Origin: a bacterium
GTDB taxonomy: Bacteria > Patescibacteriota > Minisyncoccia > UBA6257 > GWB1-50-10
Assembly: GCA_021814835.1 (NCBI GenBank)
Contig: JAKAHO010000005.1
Span: forward strand, 1 to 25,163
Length of the DNA stretch: 25,163 nt
Reading direction: 5' to 3'
Shown: positions 1-7,946 of the stretch, in pieces
How the letters are laid out: every line of letters starts with the position of its first letter
Numbering within the stretch: position 1 is the first letter of the stretch
Translations under genes and position numbers: made by a program
The notes under the pieces: model-generated
The model's input: the letters and a program-made list of their open reading frames with translations, nothing else
Databases searched by the model: none
Told to the model about the DNA's origin: nothing

Positions 1-2
1 AA

Positions 3-254
3 ACCGTAAAAGGTTTTCAGTTTCTCGCGGTTGCTCCCGGATTTTCGGGGCAATTGTTTGATGAGCGGACCATTGAAAAAATAAAAACATTGCGCAATAA
101 GATGCCCGATGCGTTTATTGAAGTCGACGGCGGCGTAAATGCGGACGTTGCCTCGCATGTGCGTTTGGCAGGCGCAAACGCAGTCTCTTCCGCTTCGTTC
201 ATTTGGGGAAGCGAGGACCCCGCTGCCGCACTCGCTTCACTTCAGAACGCCTAG
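3..254 (+). CDS. rpe: Ribulose-phosphate 3-epimerase, C-terminal fragment (5' end outside window)
   Basis: This is the last 83 codons of a gene that begins before the window. The enzyme interconverts ribulose-5-phosphate and xylulose-5-phosphate in the non-oxidative pentose phosphate pathway, in the cytoplasm. The visible part carries two family hallmarks: an AVAPGFSGQLF segment matching the M-x-V-x-PGF-GQ-F loop, and an EVDGGVN segment containing the catalytic-aspartate strand of this TIM barrel. It ends SSASFIWGSEDP..., a typical place for the last helix. The two transketolase genes follow within 25 nt, which supports the pathway assignment because transketolase uses the product xylulose-5-phosphate. 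Other ribulose-phosphate-binding barrel enzymes such as allulose-6-phosphate epimerase share these motifs, so the exact substrate is less certain than the fold. Confidence 0.85.
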   Translation, partial: TVKGFQFLAVAPGFSGQLFDERTIEKIKTLRNKMPDAFIEVDGGVNADVASHVRLAGANAVSSASFIWGSEDPAAALASLQNA

Positions 255-258
255 ATTC

Positions 259-267
259 TGATATAAT
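259..267 (+). promoter_or_regulatory. Extended -10 promoter for the transketolase genes
   Basis: TGATATAAT is a perfect extended -10 element (TGnTATAAT), with TATAAT at 262-267. It lies just after the epimerase stop and 10 nt before the ATG at 278. No convincing -35 is visible, as expected for extended -10 promoters. A transcript started here would have only a few untranslated bases. Confidence 0.6.
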
Positions 268-277
268 TAATGCACCA

Positions 278-1138
278 ATGGAACCCTTGCACGAAAAAAA
301 GCTCAAGCATCTTGAGGAGATGGCCAACCGCATCCGCGAGCGGCTTATCAATGTGCTTCTTGAGGCGGGTTCGGGCCATTCGGCGGGACCCTTAGGAATG
401 GCGGACATTTTTACCGCGTTTTATTTTCATATTTTGAATCATGACCCGAAGAAGCCGAACTGGCCCTTGCGCGACCGTCTCGTCCTTTCAAACGGGCATA
501 TCTGCCCCGTGCTTTATACTGCAATGGCGTATGCGGGATATTTTCCGCTTGAAGAGCTTTACACATTAAGAAAATTGCATACACGCTTGCAGGGACATCC
601 GCACCGCGGAAGTCTGCCGGGCATTGAGACGACCTCAGGTCCTTTGGGCTCAGGACTTTCTCAGGCAATCGGAATGGCGCTTGCGGCGAGACTCAACAAG
701 GAGAAACACCGCGTGTATTGCCTTATGTCCGATGGCGAACAGCAAGAGGGAAATATTTGGGAGGCGGTAATGTTTGCGGGTAAGAACAGACTTTCAAATC
801 TCACTGCGGTAATGGACCGCAATAATATTCAGATTGACGGATTTACGGAGCAGGTGATGCCGCTCGAATCCATCCGCGCAAAATATGAGGCGTTCCGCTG
901 GCACGTTATCGAGGTAGACGGCCACAGTATTGAGCGGTTTATCGACGCAATCTATGAGGCGATGGCGGTGCATGAACAACCGACGCTTATCATTGCGCAT
1001 ACGATTCCCGGCAAGGGCGTGAGTTTTATGGAAAACGATTATTCGTGGCACGGTAAGCCGCCGAATAAGGAGCAGGCTAAGGCCGCGCTTTCAGAACTTC
1101 GCACGCTTGGAAAGCGTATCCGTTCTGAGCACGAGTAA
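278..1138 (+). CDS. Transketolase, N-terminal (thiamine diphosphate-binding) subunit
   Basis: A 286-aa protein equal to the N-terminal half of a full transketolase; the other half is the next gene. Together they move two-carbon ketol units between sugar phosphates. Seen: GSGHSAGPLG near residue 32, a GHPHRG...TTSGPLGSGL segment, and the thiamine-diphosphate/Mg2+ motif starting at SDGEQQEG (D152) and ending in MDRNN. ATG at 278 is chosen because the open frame before it uses only a TTG inside the epimerase gene, while 278 sits 10 nt after a TATAAT box and starts right before conserved sequence. There is no Shine-Dalgarno. Split transketolases are common in archaea and many Patescibacteria. The downstream partner begins 15 nt after the stop. 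The alternative, a pyruvate-dehydrogenase-like E1, is less likely given the epimerase neighbour. Confidence 0.93.
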   Translation: MEPLHEKKLKHLEEMANRIRERLINVLLEAGSGHSAGPLGMADIFTAFYFHILNHDPKKPNWPLRDRLVLSNGHICPVLYTAMAYAGYFPLEELYTLRKLHTRLQGHPHRGSLPGIETTSGPLGSGLSQAIGMALAARLNKEKHRVYCLMSDGEQQEGNIWEAVMFAGKNRLSNLTAVMDRNNIQIDGFTEQVMPLESIRAKYEAFRWHVIEVDGHSIERFIDAIYEAMAVHEQPTLIIAHTIPGKGVSFMENDYSWHGKPPNKEQAKAALSELRTLGKRIRSEHE

Positions 1139-1153
1139 TGTTGCACAATTTTT

Positions 1154-2143
1154 ATGCTTAAAGAAACCGCAAAACTCAGCAAAAAAGTGTTTACCGACAA
1201 GGTGGAGCAGACTCCCATCCGCAATGGTTACGGCGAGGCGCTTTTGGAACTCGGCGCAGGCATGCCTGAAGTGGTGGTGCTGTGCGCTGATCTTAAAGAA
1301 TCCACGCGCGTTGAGGCGTTTGCGAACGCGTATCCCGACCGATATTTTGAAATGGGCGTTGCCGAGCAAAATATGGCGACCATTGCGGCGGGTCTCGGAG
1401 TTTCAGGGAAAATCCCGTTTATTTCTTCATACGCCACGTTTTCTCCCGGAAGAAACTGGGAACAAATCCGCACTACCATTTCGTATAACGATTCCAACGT
1501 AAAGATTGCGGGGCATCATGCGGGCATTTCCGTGGGCCCTGACGGCGCAACGCATCAGGCGGTTGAAGACATTGCAACGATGCGCGTGATGGCGAATATG
1601 AAAGTGATTGTCCCGTGCGATGCAGAAGAAGCGAGAAAAGCGACGATGGCTTCGGCAAAAATCTGGGGGCCCGTCTATTTGCGCTTTGCGCGCGAGGCGA
1701 CGCCGGTCATCACGACTGCGAGGACGCCCTTTATTCCGGGAAAGGCGGAAATATTTTGGGAGTCAAAAAAACCTGAGGTAGCGATTATCGCGTGCGGTAC
1801 GCTTGTCGCGACCGCCCTTGAGGCGGCGACTGCTCTTGAACGCGATGGCGTGGGCTCAATTGTGCTCAATAATCACACGATTAAGCCTCTTGATGAACAG
1901 AAGATTCTTGAGCTCGCCAAAAAGACAGGTGCGATTGTTACTGCGGAAGAGCATCAAGTTGCGGGGGGAATGGGGGGCGCGGTTGCGGAGTTTCTTGCAC
2001 GCGTTCACCCCACGCCGCAGGAATTTGTTGGCATGCAAAATACATATGGCGAGTCGGGAAAACCTGCTGAGCTTATGGAAGTGTACGGAATGGGTGTGAA
2101 GGATATTGTTGCCGCGGTTCACCGCGCCATAAAGCGCAAATAG
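1154..2143 (+). CDS. Transketolase, C-terminal (pyrimidine-binding) subunit
   Basis: A 329-aa protein matching the central and C-terminal domains of transketolase, partner of the preceding gene. The segment EMGVAEQNM carries the glutamate (E71) that activates the thiamine ring. The following GISVGPDGATHQAVEDIA is the classical conserved loop of the pyrimidine-binding domain. Residues from about 190 to the end form the transketolase C-terminal domain (IIACGTLVATALEAA, then a TAEEHQVAGGMG segment). ATG at 1154 gives a short N-terminal extension before the conserved domain. There is no Shine-Dalgarno. It probably shares the transcript that starts near 270. Confidence 0.93.
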   Translation: MLKETAKLSKKVFTDKVEQTPIRNGYGEALLELGAGMPEVVVLCADLKESTRVEAFANAYPDRYFEMGVAEQNMATIAAGLGVSGKIPFISSYATFSPGRNWEQIRTTISYNDSNVKIAGHHAGISVGPDGATHQAVEDIATMRVMANMKVIVPCDAEEARKATMASAKIWGPVYLRFAREATPVITTARTPFIPGKAEIFWESKKPEVAIIACGTLVATALEAATALERDGVGSIVLNNHTIKPLDEQKILELAKKTGAIVTAEEHQVAGGMGGAVAEFLARVHPTPQEFVGMQNTYGESGKPAELMEVYGMGVKDIVAAVHRAIKRK

Positions 2144-2147
2144 GCAG

Positions 2148-3821
2148 ATGAAAGGACTTACGCGGTCGCAATGGTTCTTATTACTCCTCTTTGCGGGAGT
2201 GATGTTCGTTATCGGCATCCGCGCGCTCAATGAGTCAGATATTTTTTATCACGTGAAAGCAGGGGAGGTTATTTGGCAGACCAAGAGCATCCCCACAACC
2301 GATATTTTTTCTTCAAGCGCTGCGGGCGCGCGTTGGGTGACTCACGAGTGGCTGCCCGAACTCATATTTTTTTGCGTATATTCTCTTGCCGGGTTTTGGG
2401 GGCTTATAGCGCTTGTCGGATTTTGCGTTGCGGTTATTTCATATCTTCTTGTACTCATCGCGTTTAAACGAGGTGCGAATTTGTCGGTTGCCGTTATTAT
2501 CACATTTATCTGTACGTTATTTTCTCTGCCGTATTGGAAGGCGAGGCCCCAGATATTCGGTTATCTTGCGTTTGTAGTTCTTGTGGCACTCCTTGAGCAT
2601 TATCGGAAACATAACAATGTCCGTACATTGTGGCTTGCGTGCGGTGTGATGGTGCTTTGGGCGAATTTCAGCGCGAGCTTTCTCCTTGGCGCTGTCGTGT
2701 TCCTCTATTACGGAATATCGGTTTGGATTCAATCGTATTTCACGCGGGCGCTCACTACTGAGCGGCATGCGGCGCAAAGAATGCTTGTTGCAAGCATAAT
2801 CGGCACCGCGCTCGGTCTTTTTAATCCTAATACCTATGCGCTGTTCACTTACCCCATGGTTATTGCGCCCGCGGTCGCTGTTTTCAATATTCTTGAATGG
2901 AGGTCAATTCTTTCGTTTCTTTCATTTCTTGAAACGCGCCTTCAGCTTGCAATGCTCGCGCTTTCCGATGTATTTCTTGCGTGGTGGTTTGTTGTCCGCG
3001 CAAAGAGCAGGGATGTAATTATTTTCGGACTTGTGGCGGGTATTTCAATACTGCCGTTTATCTCGTCTCGCCATATCATTTTCTGGTTTTTGCTTGCGTC
3101 AATCCTGCTTCCTGCCGCCCTTTCTGAGGTGTTGAAGGAAAAGCTCGCGCATATTCATACGAAACTTACGTGGTTGCTTGTCGTCTTATTTGCGGGAATC
3201 GGCATGGTACGGCTCATCTCGTTGCCCGCGCGTTATTACGACCCGTTTCTTGTTCCTGTCCGCGCCGCTGATTTTATACAAGAACAGCAGATTAAGGGTC
3301 CGATATTTAATCTTTACAATGAGGGAGGGTATCTTATGTTCCGTTTTTGGCCGCAGGAGCGGGTCTTTATTGATGGGCGCTCGGAAGTATTTTTAGGAAA
3401 GCCTATTGAAGAATATTTGAGCATTATCGGAGCTACGGGCGAGTGGCGGAAACTTATTGACGATACTTACAAGGTGCAATATATGGTGTTGCCGTATTGG
3501 CCGAGCGAACTTGCGCATACCATTGCTCCGCTTACGAATGAGCTGCTCGCTGATAAGGAGTGGTCCCTTGTGTATTGGGATGACGCTACTACGATTTATG
3601 TGCGGGATTCCACTGCGAACGGCCCTCTTGTTTCGCGTTATGGCGCGCATATTATAACTCCGTTTAAAAACCCTAAGGATATCAAGGGGGCTGACGTAAA
3701 GGCGGCACGGGATGAGATAATGGCATTCGCGAAGCGGACGCCTGACTCGGCGTTTATCGCGCAATATGCCCACGAGTTTTTCATTTCTCACGCCGAAACG
3801 CTCAAAAAGCTCAATAAATAG
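2148..3821 (+). CDS. Polytopic membrane protein, glycosyltransferase-C-like
   Basis: A 557-aa integral membrane protein with about ten hydrophobic segments in the first 370 residues and a soluble C-terminal part of about 180 residues. The first extracellular-type loop, after the first helix, reads ESDIFYHVKAGEVI and continues through TTDIFSS and WVTHEWLPEL. This acidic/aromatic loop pattern (D-x-W/F-H, then DPFS-like, then H-E-W-L) recurs in membrane proteins resembling lipid-linked-sugar glycosyltransferases of the GT-C fold, so an envelope glycan role is plausible. Exact substrate and family are not recognised. ATG at 2148 is 4 nt after the transketolase stop, so it is probably co-transcribed with it. 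A function in glycosyl transfer is inference from architecture. Confidence 0.7.
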   Translation: MKGLTRSQWFLLLLFAGVMFVIGIRALNESDIFYHVKAGEVIWQTKSIPTTDIFSSSAAGARWVTHEWLPELIFFCVYSLAGFWGLIALVGFCVAVISYLLVLIAFKRGANLSVAVIITFICTLFSLPYWKARPQIFGYLAFVVLVALLEHYRKHNNVRTLWLACGVMVLWANFSASFLLGAVVFLYYGISVWIQSYFTRALTTERHAAQRMLVASIIGTALGLFNPNTYALFTYPMVIAPAVAVFNILEWRSILSFLSFLETRLQLAMLALSDVFLAWWFVVRAKSRDVIIFGLVAGISILPFISSRHIIFWFLLASILLPAALSEVLKEKLAHIHTKLTWLLVVLFAGIGMVRLISLPARYYDPFLVPVRAADFIQEQQIKGPIFNLYNEGGYLMFRFWPQERVFIDGRSEVFLGKPIEEYLSIIGATGEWRKLIDDTYKVQYMVLPYWPSELAHTIAPLTNELLADKEWSLVYWDDATTIYVRDSTANGPLVSRYGAHIITPFKNPKDIKGADVKAARDEIMAFAKRTPDSAFIAQYAHEFFISHAETLKKLNK

Positions 3822-3835
3822 GTCTGTACAAGTAA

Positions 3836-3878
3836 TTTCATAAACGAATGAAAGTGGGGTATAATGGTAAAAACCCCA
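3836..3878 (+). promoter_or_regulatory. Promoter with flanking dyad before the PfkB operon
   Basis: TATAAT at 3860-3865 lies 14 nt before the ATG at 3880. A weak -35 candidate (TTCATA, 3837-3842) gives 17-bp spacing. The -10 is enclosed by a perfect 6-bp inverted repeat, TGGGGT (3855-3860) and ACCCCA (3873-3878). Just upstream is a small hairpin TTTCAT/ATGAAA (3836-3853), which could help end the previous transcript. Confidence 0.55.
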
Positions 3879-3879
3879 T

Positions 3880-4878
3880 ATGGTTGACGTCATAACGATA
3901 GGTTCGGTAACGAGAGATGTATTTTTGAAAAGCGGGCTTTTTAAGGTGCTTCGCGACCCTAAACACCTTGAAAGCGTCGGTTTTCCTACGGGTGAGGCGC
4001 AGTGTTTTGCGTTGGGCTCAAAGATAACCGTGGATTCTTTTACGCGTACGGCGGGCGGCGACGCTGCGAACGCTGCGGTGACATTTGCGCGGCAGGGACT
4101 TTCCACCGCCATGATTGCGAAGATGGGAGACGATGAGTCGGGCAGAGAAATCGCAAAAGAGCTCGCGTCCGAACATGTCGCCATCTTAAATGAGGCGCAA
4201 AAAGGCGAGACTGATTACGCGACTATTCTTCTTGCTCCGAACGGTGAACGCACGATTCTTTTGCATCGCGGAACCCCCATTCAACGGAAAGGAATTCCCT
4301 TCTCGAAATTAAAAGCGCAGTGGGCATATATTGCGCCCGCAAATATCGACGCGCCTATTATGCGCGATATTTTTGCAACGCTTAAGAAAAATAACGTAAA
4401 AATTGCGTTGAATCCTTCGCGCCATTACATCGCGCGCAATGCGAAAGATTTGAAAATGATGATAGCGCAGGCCGATGTAGTTATTGCAAACCGCGAGGAA
4501 GTCGCCGAGCTCACCGATATCCCGTTTAACGATGAAAAGAAGCTGTTCAAGAAATTCGACGCAATGGTGAATGGCATCGCCATTATGACGGACGGTTCGC
4601 GCGGCGCATTGGCGTCCGACGGGCAGACCGTATACCGCTGCAGCACGTTCAAAGAAAAGGTTATTGAAGGACGTACGGGCGCGGGTGATGCATTCGGCTC
4701 GGGATTCGTTGCCGGTTTTATTCGCTCGAATGATATCTGCTATGCGCTCCGGCTTGCCGCGGCAAATGCGACTTCAGTCATTGAGCACGTCGGCGCACAA
4801 ATTGGCATTCTTTCCAAAAAAGATTTTGAAAACAAGCGCTGGAAGTATCTGAATCTTGATGTGGAGCCTTTATATTAA
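3880..4878 (+). CDS. PfkB-family (ribokinase-like) carbohydrate kinase
   Basis: A 332-aa sugar or nucleoside kinase that uses ATP to phosphorylate a hydroxymethyl group, cytoplasmic. The PfkB fold is clear: N-terminal MVDVITIGSVTRDVF, the first signature around TAGGDAANAAVTFARQG (residues 64-81), and the second signature GRTGAGDAFGSGF with catalytic base D270 and its GAGD anion hole. Its length is typical of the family. The start follows a TATAAT box by 14 nt, with no Shine-Dalgarno. The gene leads a four-gene run with an unknown protein, a class II aldolase and release factor 1. The aldolase neighbour suggests a sugar-phosphate substrate, for example fructose-6-phosphate or tagatose-6-phosphate in a bypass of classical PFK. 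Ribokinase or adenosine-kinase-like activity cannot be excluded. Confidence 0.88.
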   Translation: MVDVITIGSVTRDVFLKSGLFKVLRDPKHLESVGFPTGEAQCFALGSKITVDSFTRTAGGDAANAAVTFARQGLSTAMIAKMGDDESGREIAKELASEHVAILNEAQKGETDYATILLAPNGERTILLHRGTPIQRKGIPFSKLKAQWAYIAPANIDAPIMRDIFATLKKNNVKIALNPSRHYIARNAKDLKMMIAQADVVIANREEVAELTDIPFNDEKKLFKKFDAMVNGIAIMTDGSRGALASDGQTVYRCSTFKEKVIEGRTGAGDAFGSGFVAGFIRSNDICYALRLAAANATSVIEHVGAQIGILSKKDFENKRWKYLNLDVEPLY

Positions 4879-4887
4879 ATACTTGTT

Positions 4888-6141
4888 ATGGACTCGATAG
4901 AAAAAGTTGCTCATATATTGCGCACAGATAAGGACTATATCTATGCCGTAGAAAAGAGACTTGCCGAAATCACGGGCAAGAAAGGCGTATTTGACCGCAT
5001 TATTTTCGAGAATGATACGCGTATTAAAGACAGGCTTTCGAGGCTTGGTCTTTCGGCAGAATCGAGCGCAAAAGCCGTGTATGACGCGCTTATCGCGAAA
5101 GTTGAAAATAATGACGCCTGGCTGTGCGAAAATACCGGCAGTAAAAAGTGCAGTACGCTGGAGGACTTTATTATTGCGGTAAACACGGCAAAAAAAGTAC
5201 TGAAGATTCCCAAGGGCTTTTTTATAAAGATGGAAAAGGCCAAGGAGCTTCTTAAAAACACGCCGCCTAAAAAGGTTATGGCGTATCTCGGTTACAACAC
5301 TGTGGAAGAAATGCTTGCGAAGGAGGATATTATTGAGATTCTTGCGTCACTCCGATTCGTAGAGGGAAATGAGTGGCTCAATAAAACATTTTTCATTCAG
5401 TACGATACGCTGACCCCCGGCGATTTTGAAGAGCGTGATGTTGATGTGCGCGTGCTTTCGCAAAAGTGGACGAAGTTCGCAAAGATTTTCGTGATGAAGA
5501 AGTGGCATAACGTAAGCCACTTGAAGGAATTCGGCGTGCTGTTTGTTATCCCCACATCTCTCGGCATTTCCGGCGAGTTGTTGCGTATGTTGAGTCTCAT
5601 TTTCCACTATTCGCACGAAATTCCGTTCTATTCGGACGTATTCCGTTCAATCGCGAAAAATCCAAAGACGTTTATTCCGCATCTTCTCTCATTGCTCCGC
5701 GGAGACGTGCTCGACAAGAGACTTCCCGAAAATGACAGCGTCCGCTGGCTCGTGATTCAGCGGTATCTTACCAAAGACGACGAGAACGATTGGAGGCTTT
5801 TTGTGCCCCATATAAACCCTGAGGCGCTTCATTGGCATAAGGCCGAGGATGATTTGGAGGCTGCTGCGAGCACATTCGGCATGGAGGGACGCGAGCTTAA
5901 CTTTTGGCGCGATTTGGACTCGGTCGGTGAATTTTTCAACGATGAGATGGGGAATAAGATTTTGGTGAGCTTCGACCTTGTTGACACCGTGATGGGTCTT
6001 GTAAAGCGGCACGAGCAGATGAAGTTTCTCTATCATCACCAGGAGGCGCTCTGGAACAGAATTTTTATTGAATACTTCGGCGAGGAGCAGCTCGAGGAGT
6101 ACTGCAAGAAGCATCTTATCAACGGCTATTTTGAACTATGA
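4888..6141 (+). CDS. Conserved-looking protein of unknown function in sugar-phosphate operon
   Basis: A 417-aa soluble protein that I do not recognise. It is rich in charged residues, with predicted helical character throughout and no signal peptide or membrane segment. Residues 1-60 are highly charged. Around residues 85-100 is a short CENTGSKKC pair of cysteines. The C-terminal half is rich in W/H/F (for example LHWHKAEDD and NFWRDLDSV) and ends in EQLEEYCKKHLINGYFEL. It starts 9 nt after the PfkB kinase, and its TGA stop overlaps the aldolase ATG (ATGA at 6138-6141), so translation of the two is probably coupled. That tight packing is the only functional clue and points to sugar-phosphate metabolism. 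Base composition matches the neighbours, so it looks native rather than acquired. Confidence 0.8.
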   Translation: MDSIEKVAHILRTDKDYIYAVEKRLAEITGKKGVFDRIIFENDTRIKDRLSRLGLSAESSAKAVYDALIAKVENNDAWLCENTGSKKCSTLEDFIIAVNTAKKVLKIPKGFFIKMEKAKELLKNTPPKKVMAYLGYNTVEEMLAKEDIIEILASLRFVEGNEWLNKTFFIQYDTLTPGDFEERDVDVRVLSQKWTKFAKIFVMKKWHNVSHLKEFGVLFVIPTSLGISGELLRMLSLIFHYSHEIPFYSDVFRSIAKNPKTFIPHLLSLLRGDVLDKRLPENDSVRWLVIQRYLTKDDENDWRLFVPHINPEALHWHKAEDDLEAAASTFGMEGRELNFWRDLDSVGEFFNDEMGNKILVSFDLVDTVMGLVKRHEQMKFLYHHQEALWNRIFIEYFGEEQLEEYCKKHLINGYFEL

Positions 6142-7016
6142 TCACATTTTTATCGGTTATCGAGGATGCACGGAAAAGGGGCGTTGCGGTTGGCCATTTT
6201 AATATCGGCAACCTTGAACAGCTAAAGGCCTTTGCGCACGCAGGCATAAAACTCAATGTTCCCGTGGCCATCGGCGTTTCCGAGGGCGAGCGCGCGTATC
6301 TTGGCGTACATCACGTTGCTGACCTTGTGAGAAGCTACAATACTGAGCACGCGAAGCCCGCCGGATTCCGTTTGTTTTTAAACGCAGACCACACCCACTC
6401 GCTTGATAAGGTGCGCGAGGCCGCTGAGGCCGGCTTTGATGAAGTTTTATTTGACGGCGGTAAGCTTCCGATGGCGGAAAATATCGCGCAGACAAAAGAG
6501 GCGGTGCGTATTGCGAAGGCAATCAATCCGAATATTGTTGTTGAAGGAGAGCTTGGTTATATAGGGTCCGCTTCTGAGGTGCGCAAGGAGTTGCCCGCAG
6601 GAGCCGCCATCAGCGGTGAAGACCTTACCAAACCCGAGGACGCGAAAGCGTTTGTTGAAGCAACGGGCATTGATATGTTGGCACCCGCCGTTGGTAATAT
6701 TCACGGTATGTTTGCGAATGCGCCCGACCCCGCGCTCGATATTGCGCGCATTAAAGCCATTCAGACGGCAGTCGGCGTTCCGCTCGTGCTCCACGGAGGC
6801 TCGGGGAATACCGATGCGGATTTTATGGCGGCAATCGGCGCGGGAATCGCAATGATTCATATTTCGACTGAGCTCCGTGTTGCATGGAGAAAGGAACTTG
6901 AGAACTCTTTGAGGGCTCACCCTGATGAAGTCGCGCCTTCCAAAATTATGCCGTCTGTTGTCGATGAGGTGGAAAGAGTTGCGCTTGCGCGCCTCAGGCT
7001 ATTCAACAAGCTTTAG
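6138..7016 (+). CDS. Class II fructose-bisphosphate (ketose-bisphosphate) aldolase
   Basis: A 292-aa zinc-dependent aldolase that cleaves or forms fructose-1,6-bisphosphate (or a related ketose bisphosphate). Key residues are visible: N-ADHTHS with catalytic D84 and zinc ligand H85, VEGELGYIG with E138, GNIHG with zinc ligand H189, and LHGGSG with zinc ligand H219, followed by the phosphate-binding loop. The length fits the family. ATG at 6138 overlaps the previous stop by four bases; no Shine-Dalgarno is seen. With the PfkB kinase upstream this supplies a kinase-aldolase pair, the core of lower glycolysis. Substrate choice between fructose-, tagatose- and sedoheptulose-bisphosphate cannot be read from sequence by eye. 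Confidence 0.92.
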   Translation: MITFLSVIEDARKRGVAVGHFNIGNLEQLKAFAHAGIKLNVPVAIGVSEGERAYLGVHHVADLVRSYNTEHAKPAGFRLFLNADHTHSLDKVREAAEAGFDEVLFDGGKLPMAENIAQTKEAVRIAKAINPNIVVEGELGYIGSASEVRKELPAGAAISGEDLTKPEDAKAFVEATGIDMLAPAVGNIHGMFANAPDPALDIARIKAIQTAVGVPLVLHGGSGNTDADFMAAIGAGIAMIHISTELRVAWRKELENSLRAHPDEVAPSKIMPSVVDEVERVALARLRLFNKL

Positions 7017-7033
7017 TTTATTTGAGTCATTCC

Positions 7034-7062
7034 TTGCCAGAAAAGTAATTTTCGTATTAAAT
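7034..7062 (+). promoter_or_regulatory. Possible promoter for release factor gene
   Basis: TTGCCA at 7034-7039 and a TATTAAAT-like -10 at 7055-7062 sit in the 54-nt gap before the release factor. Spacing is 15-17 bp depending on which hexamer is taken. It would leave a leader of only about 8-10 nt. Confidence 0.35.
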
Positions 7063-7070
7063 AATTTCCA

Positions 7071-7817
7071 ATGGAAACGCAGAATATCAATAAAATTATT
7101 CTTGAATTAAGGGCCGGTACCGGAGGCGACGAGGCTTCGCTTTTTGCCGGCGACTTGGCGCAGATGTACAAGAACTATGCACAAAAGCGCGGATGGGGCT
7201 TTACCGTGCTTGATGCCAGCGAATCAGGCGCAAAGGGCTATCGTACGCTTGTCGTTGAGATGAAGGGGTCCGGTATTTATGAATCATTAAAGCAGGAATC
7301 GGGCGTGCATCGCGTACAGCGTGTACCCTCGACGGAGCGCCAGGGTCGCATTCATACCTCGACCGCATCCGTTGCGGTTCTTCCAATTGTGGAAGCAAAG
7401 GAGGTGCAGCTGAAAGACAGCGACATCGAAGTAACTTTTTCCCGCGCGGGAGGCCCTGGCGGACAGAACGTGAACAAAGTGGAGAGCGCTGTGCGCATTA
7501 CGCACAAGCCGACGGGTATTGTTGTTTCGTGCCGTGAGGAGCGCACCCAGCACGCAAACAGAGAGAAGGCGATGGAAGTATTGCGCGCAAAGCTTTTTAC
7601 CATCCAGCGCGAGCAGGCGGTCGGTTCAATCGACCAGATTCGCCGTGACCAGGTGGGAAGTGCTGAGCGTTCCGAAAAAATAAGAACGTATAATTTTCCT
7701 GACGACCGCATTACCGATCACCGCATCGGCAAGAAGTGGGGGAATATTGAGCGTATATTCAACGGGGATATGGACCCCATAATGAAAGCGTTCGGACATC
7801 CGACATCGGGCAAATAA
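7071..7817 (+). CDS. prfA: Peptide chain release factor 1, short form lacking the N-terminal domain
   Basis: A 248-aa class I release factor that reads UAA/UAG and hydrolyses peptidyl-tRNA. Seen: RAGTGGDEASLFAGDL close to the start (PCRF domain), the stop-codon recognition tripeptide P86-S87-T88 within RVPSTERQGRIHTS (RF1 style PxT, not the RF2 SPF), and the catalytic GGQ at 130-132. The C-terminal basic helix and RTYNFPDDRITDHR are typical. Standard RF1 proteins are about 360 aa with GGQ near 233-235, so about 100 residues corresponding to the helical domain 1 are absent. No such coding sequence exists in any frame of the 54-nt gap or the end of the aldolase gene, so this is a shortened protein rather than a simple frameshift. 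PST in place of the common PAT/PVT is a small variation. Confidence 0.9.
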   Translation: METQNINKIILELRAGTGGDEASLFAGDLAQMYKNYAQKRGWGFTVLDASESGAKGYRTLVVEMKGSGIYESLKQESGVHRVQRVPSTERQGRIHTSTASVAVLPIVEAKEVQLKDSDIEVTFSRAGGPGGQNVNKVESAVRITHKPTGIVVSCREERTQHANREKAMEVLRAKLFTIQREQAVGSIDQIRRDQVGSAERSEKIRTYNFPDDRITDHRIGKKWGNIERIFNGDMDPIMKAFGHPTSGK

Positions 7818-7819
7818 CT

Positions 7820-7923
7820 TATAACTAATGTCCCTACGGGACATCTCCAGAAGGGAGACAACTTGTAACCAACAACAAAATACCCCGAATGGGGATTTTG
7901 TTTTTCCGAGGTTATTAGTTATA
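7820..7923. repeat. Hairpin-rich convergent spacer bounded by a 10-bp inverted repeat
   Basis: A perfect inverted repeat, TATAACTAAT (7820-7829) and ATTAGTTATA (7914-7923), brackets the spacer between the release factor and the convergent transglycosylase gene. Inside are a perfect triloop palindrome (7-bp arms, 7828-7844), a TCTCC/GGAGA hairpin (7844-7858) and the terminator at 7874-7905. The bracketing repeat and its content suggest a small repeated intergenic element, but only one copy is visible. Confidence 0.5.
7874..7905. terminator. Bidirectional terminator between release factor and transglycosylase genes
   Basis: CCCC (7883-7886) pairs with GGGG (7891-7894) over a GAAT loop, and AACAAAA upstream pairs with TTTTGTT downstream across a small internal loop. 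The A-run on the left and the T-run to 7905 allow it to act on both converging transcripts. Confidence 0.7.
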
Positions 7924-7946
7924 TTTTGTGGGTTATTCGTTTTTCC

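Noticed and set aside
3393..4184. 263-aa open frame on the minus strand across the membrane protein end and the PfkB start
   Set aside because: It is antisense to the real coding sequences and to the promoter of the PfkB operon. The encoded protein has no recognisable motif, so it is a shadow.
6139..6141. Possible alternative genetic code (UGA as glycine)
   Set aside because: TGA is used as the stop of the 417-aa protein, and the conserved proteins read without internal TGA, so the standard bacterial code fits.
7017..7070. Missing release factor N-terminus by frameshift
   Set aside because: The gap is only 54 nt and no frame here or at the end of the aldolase gene encodes residues resembling RF1 domain 1, so there is no room for the lost part.
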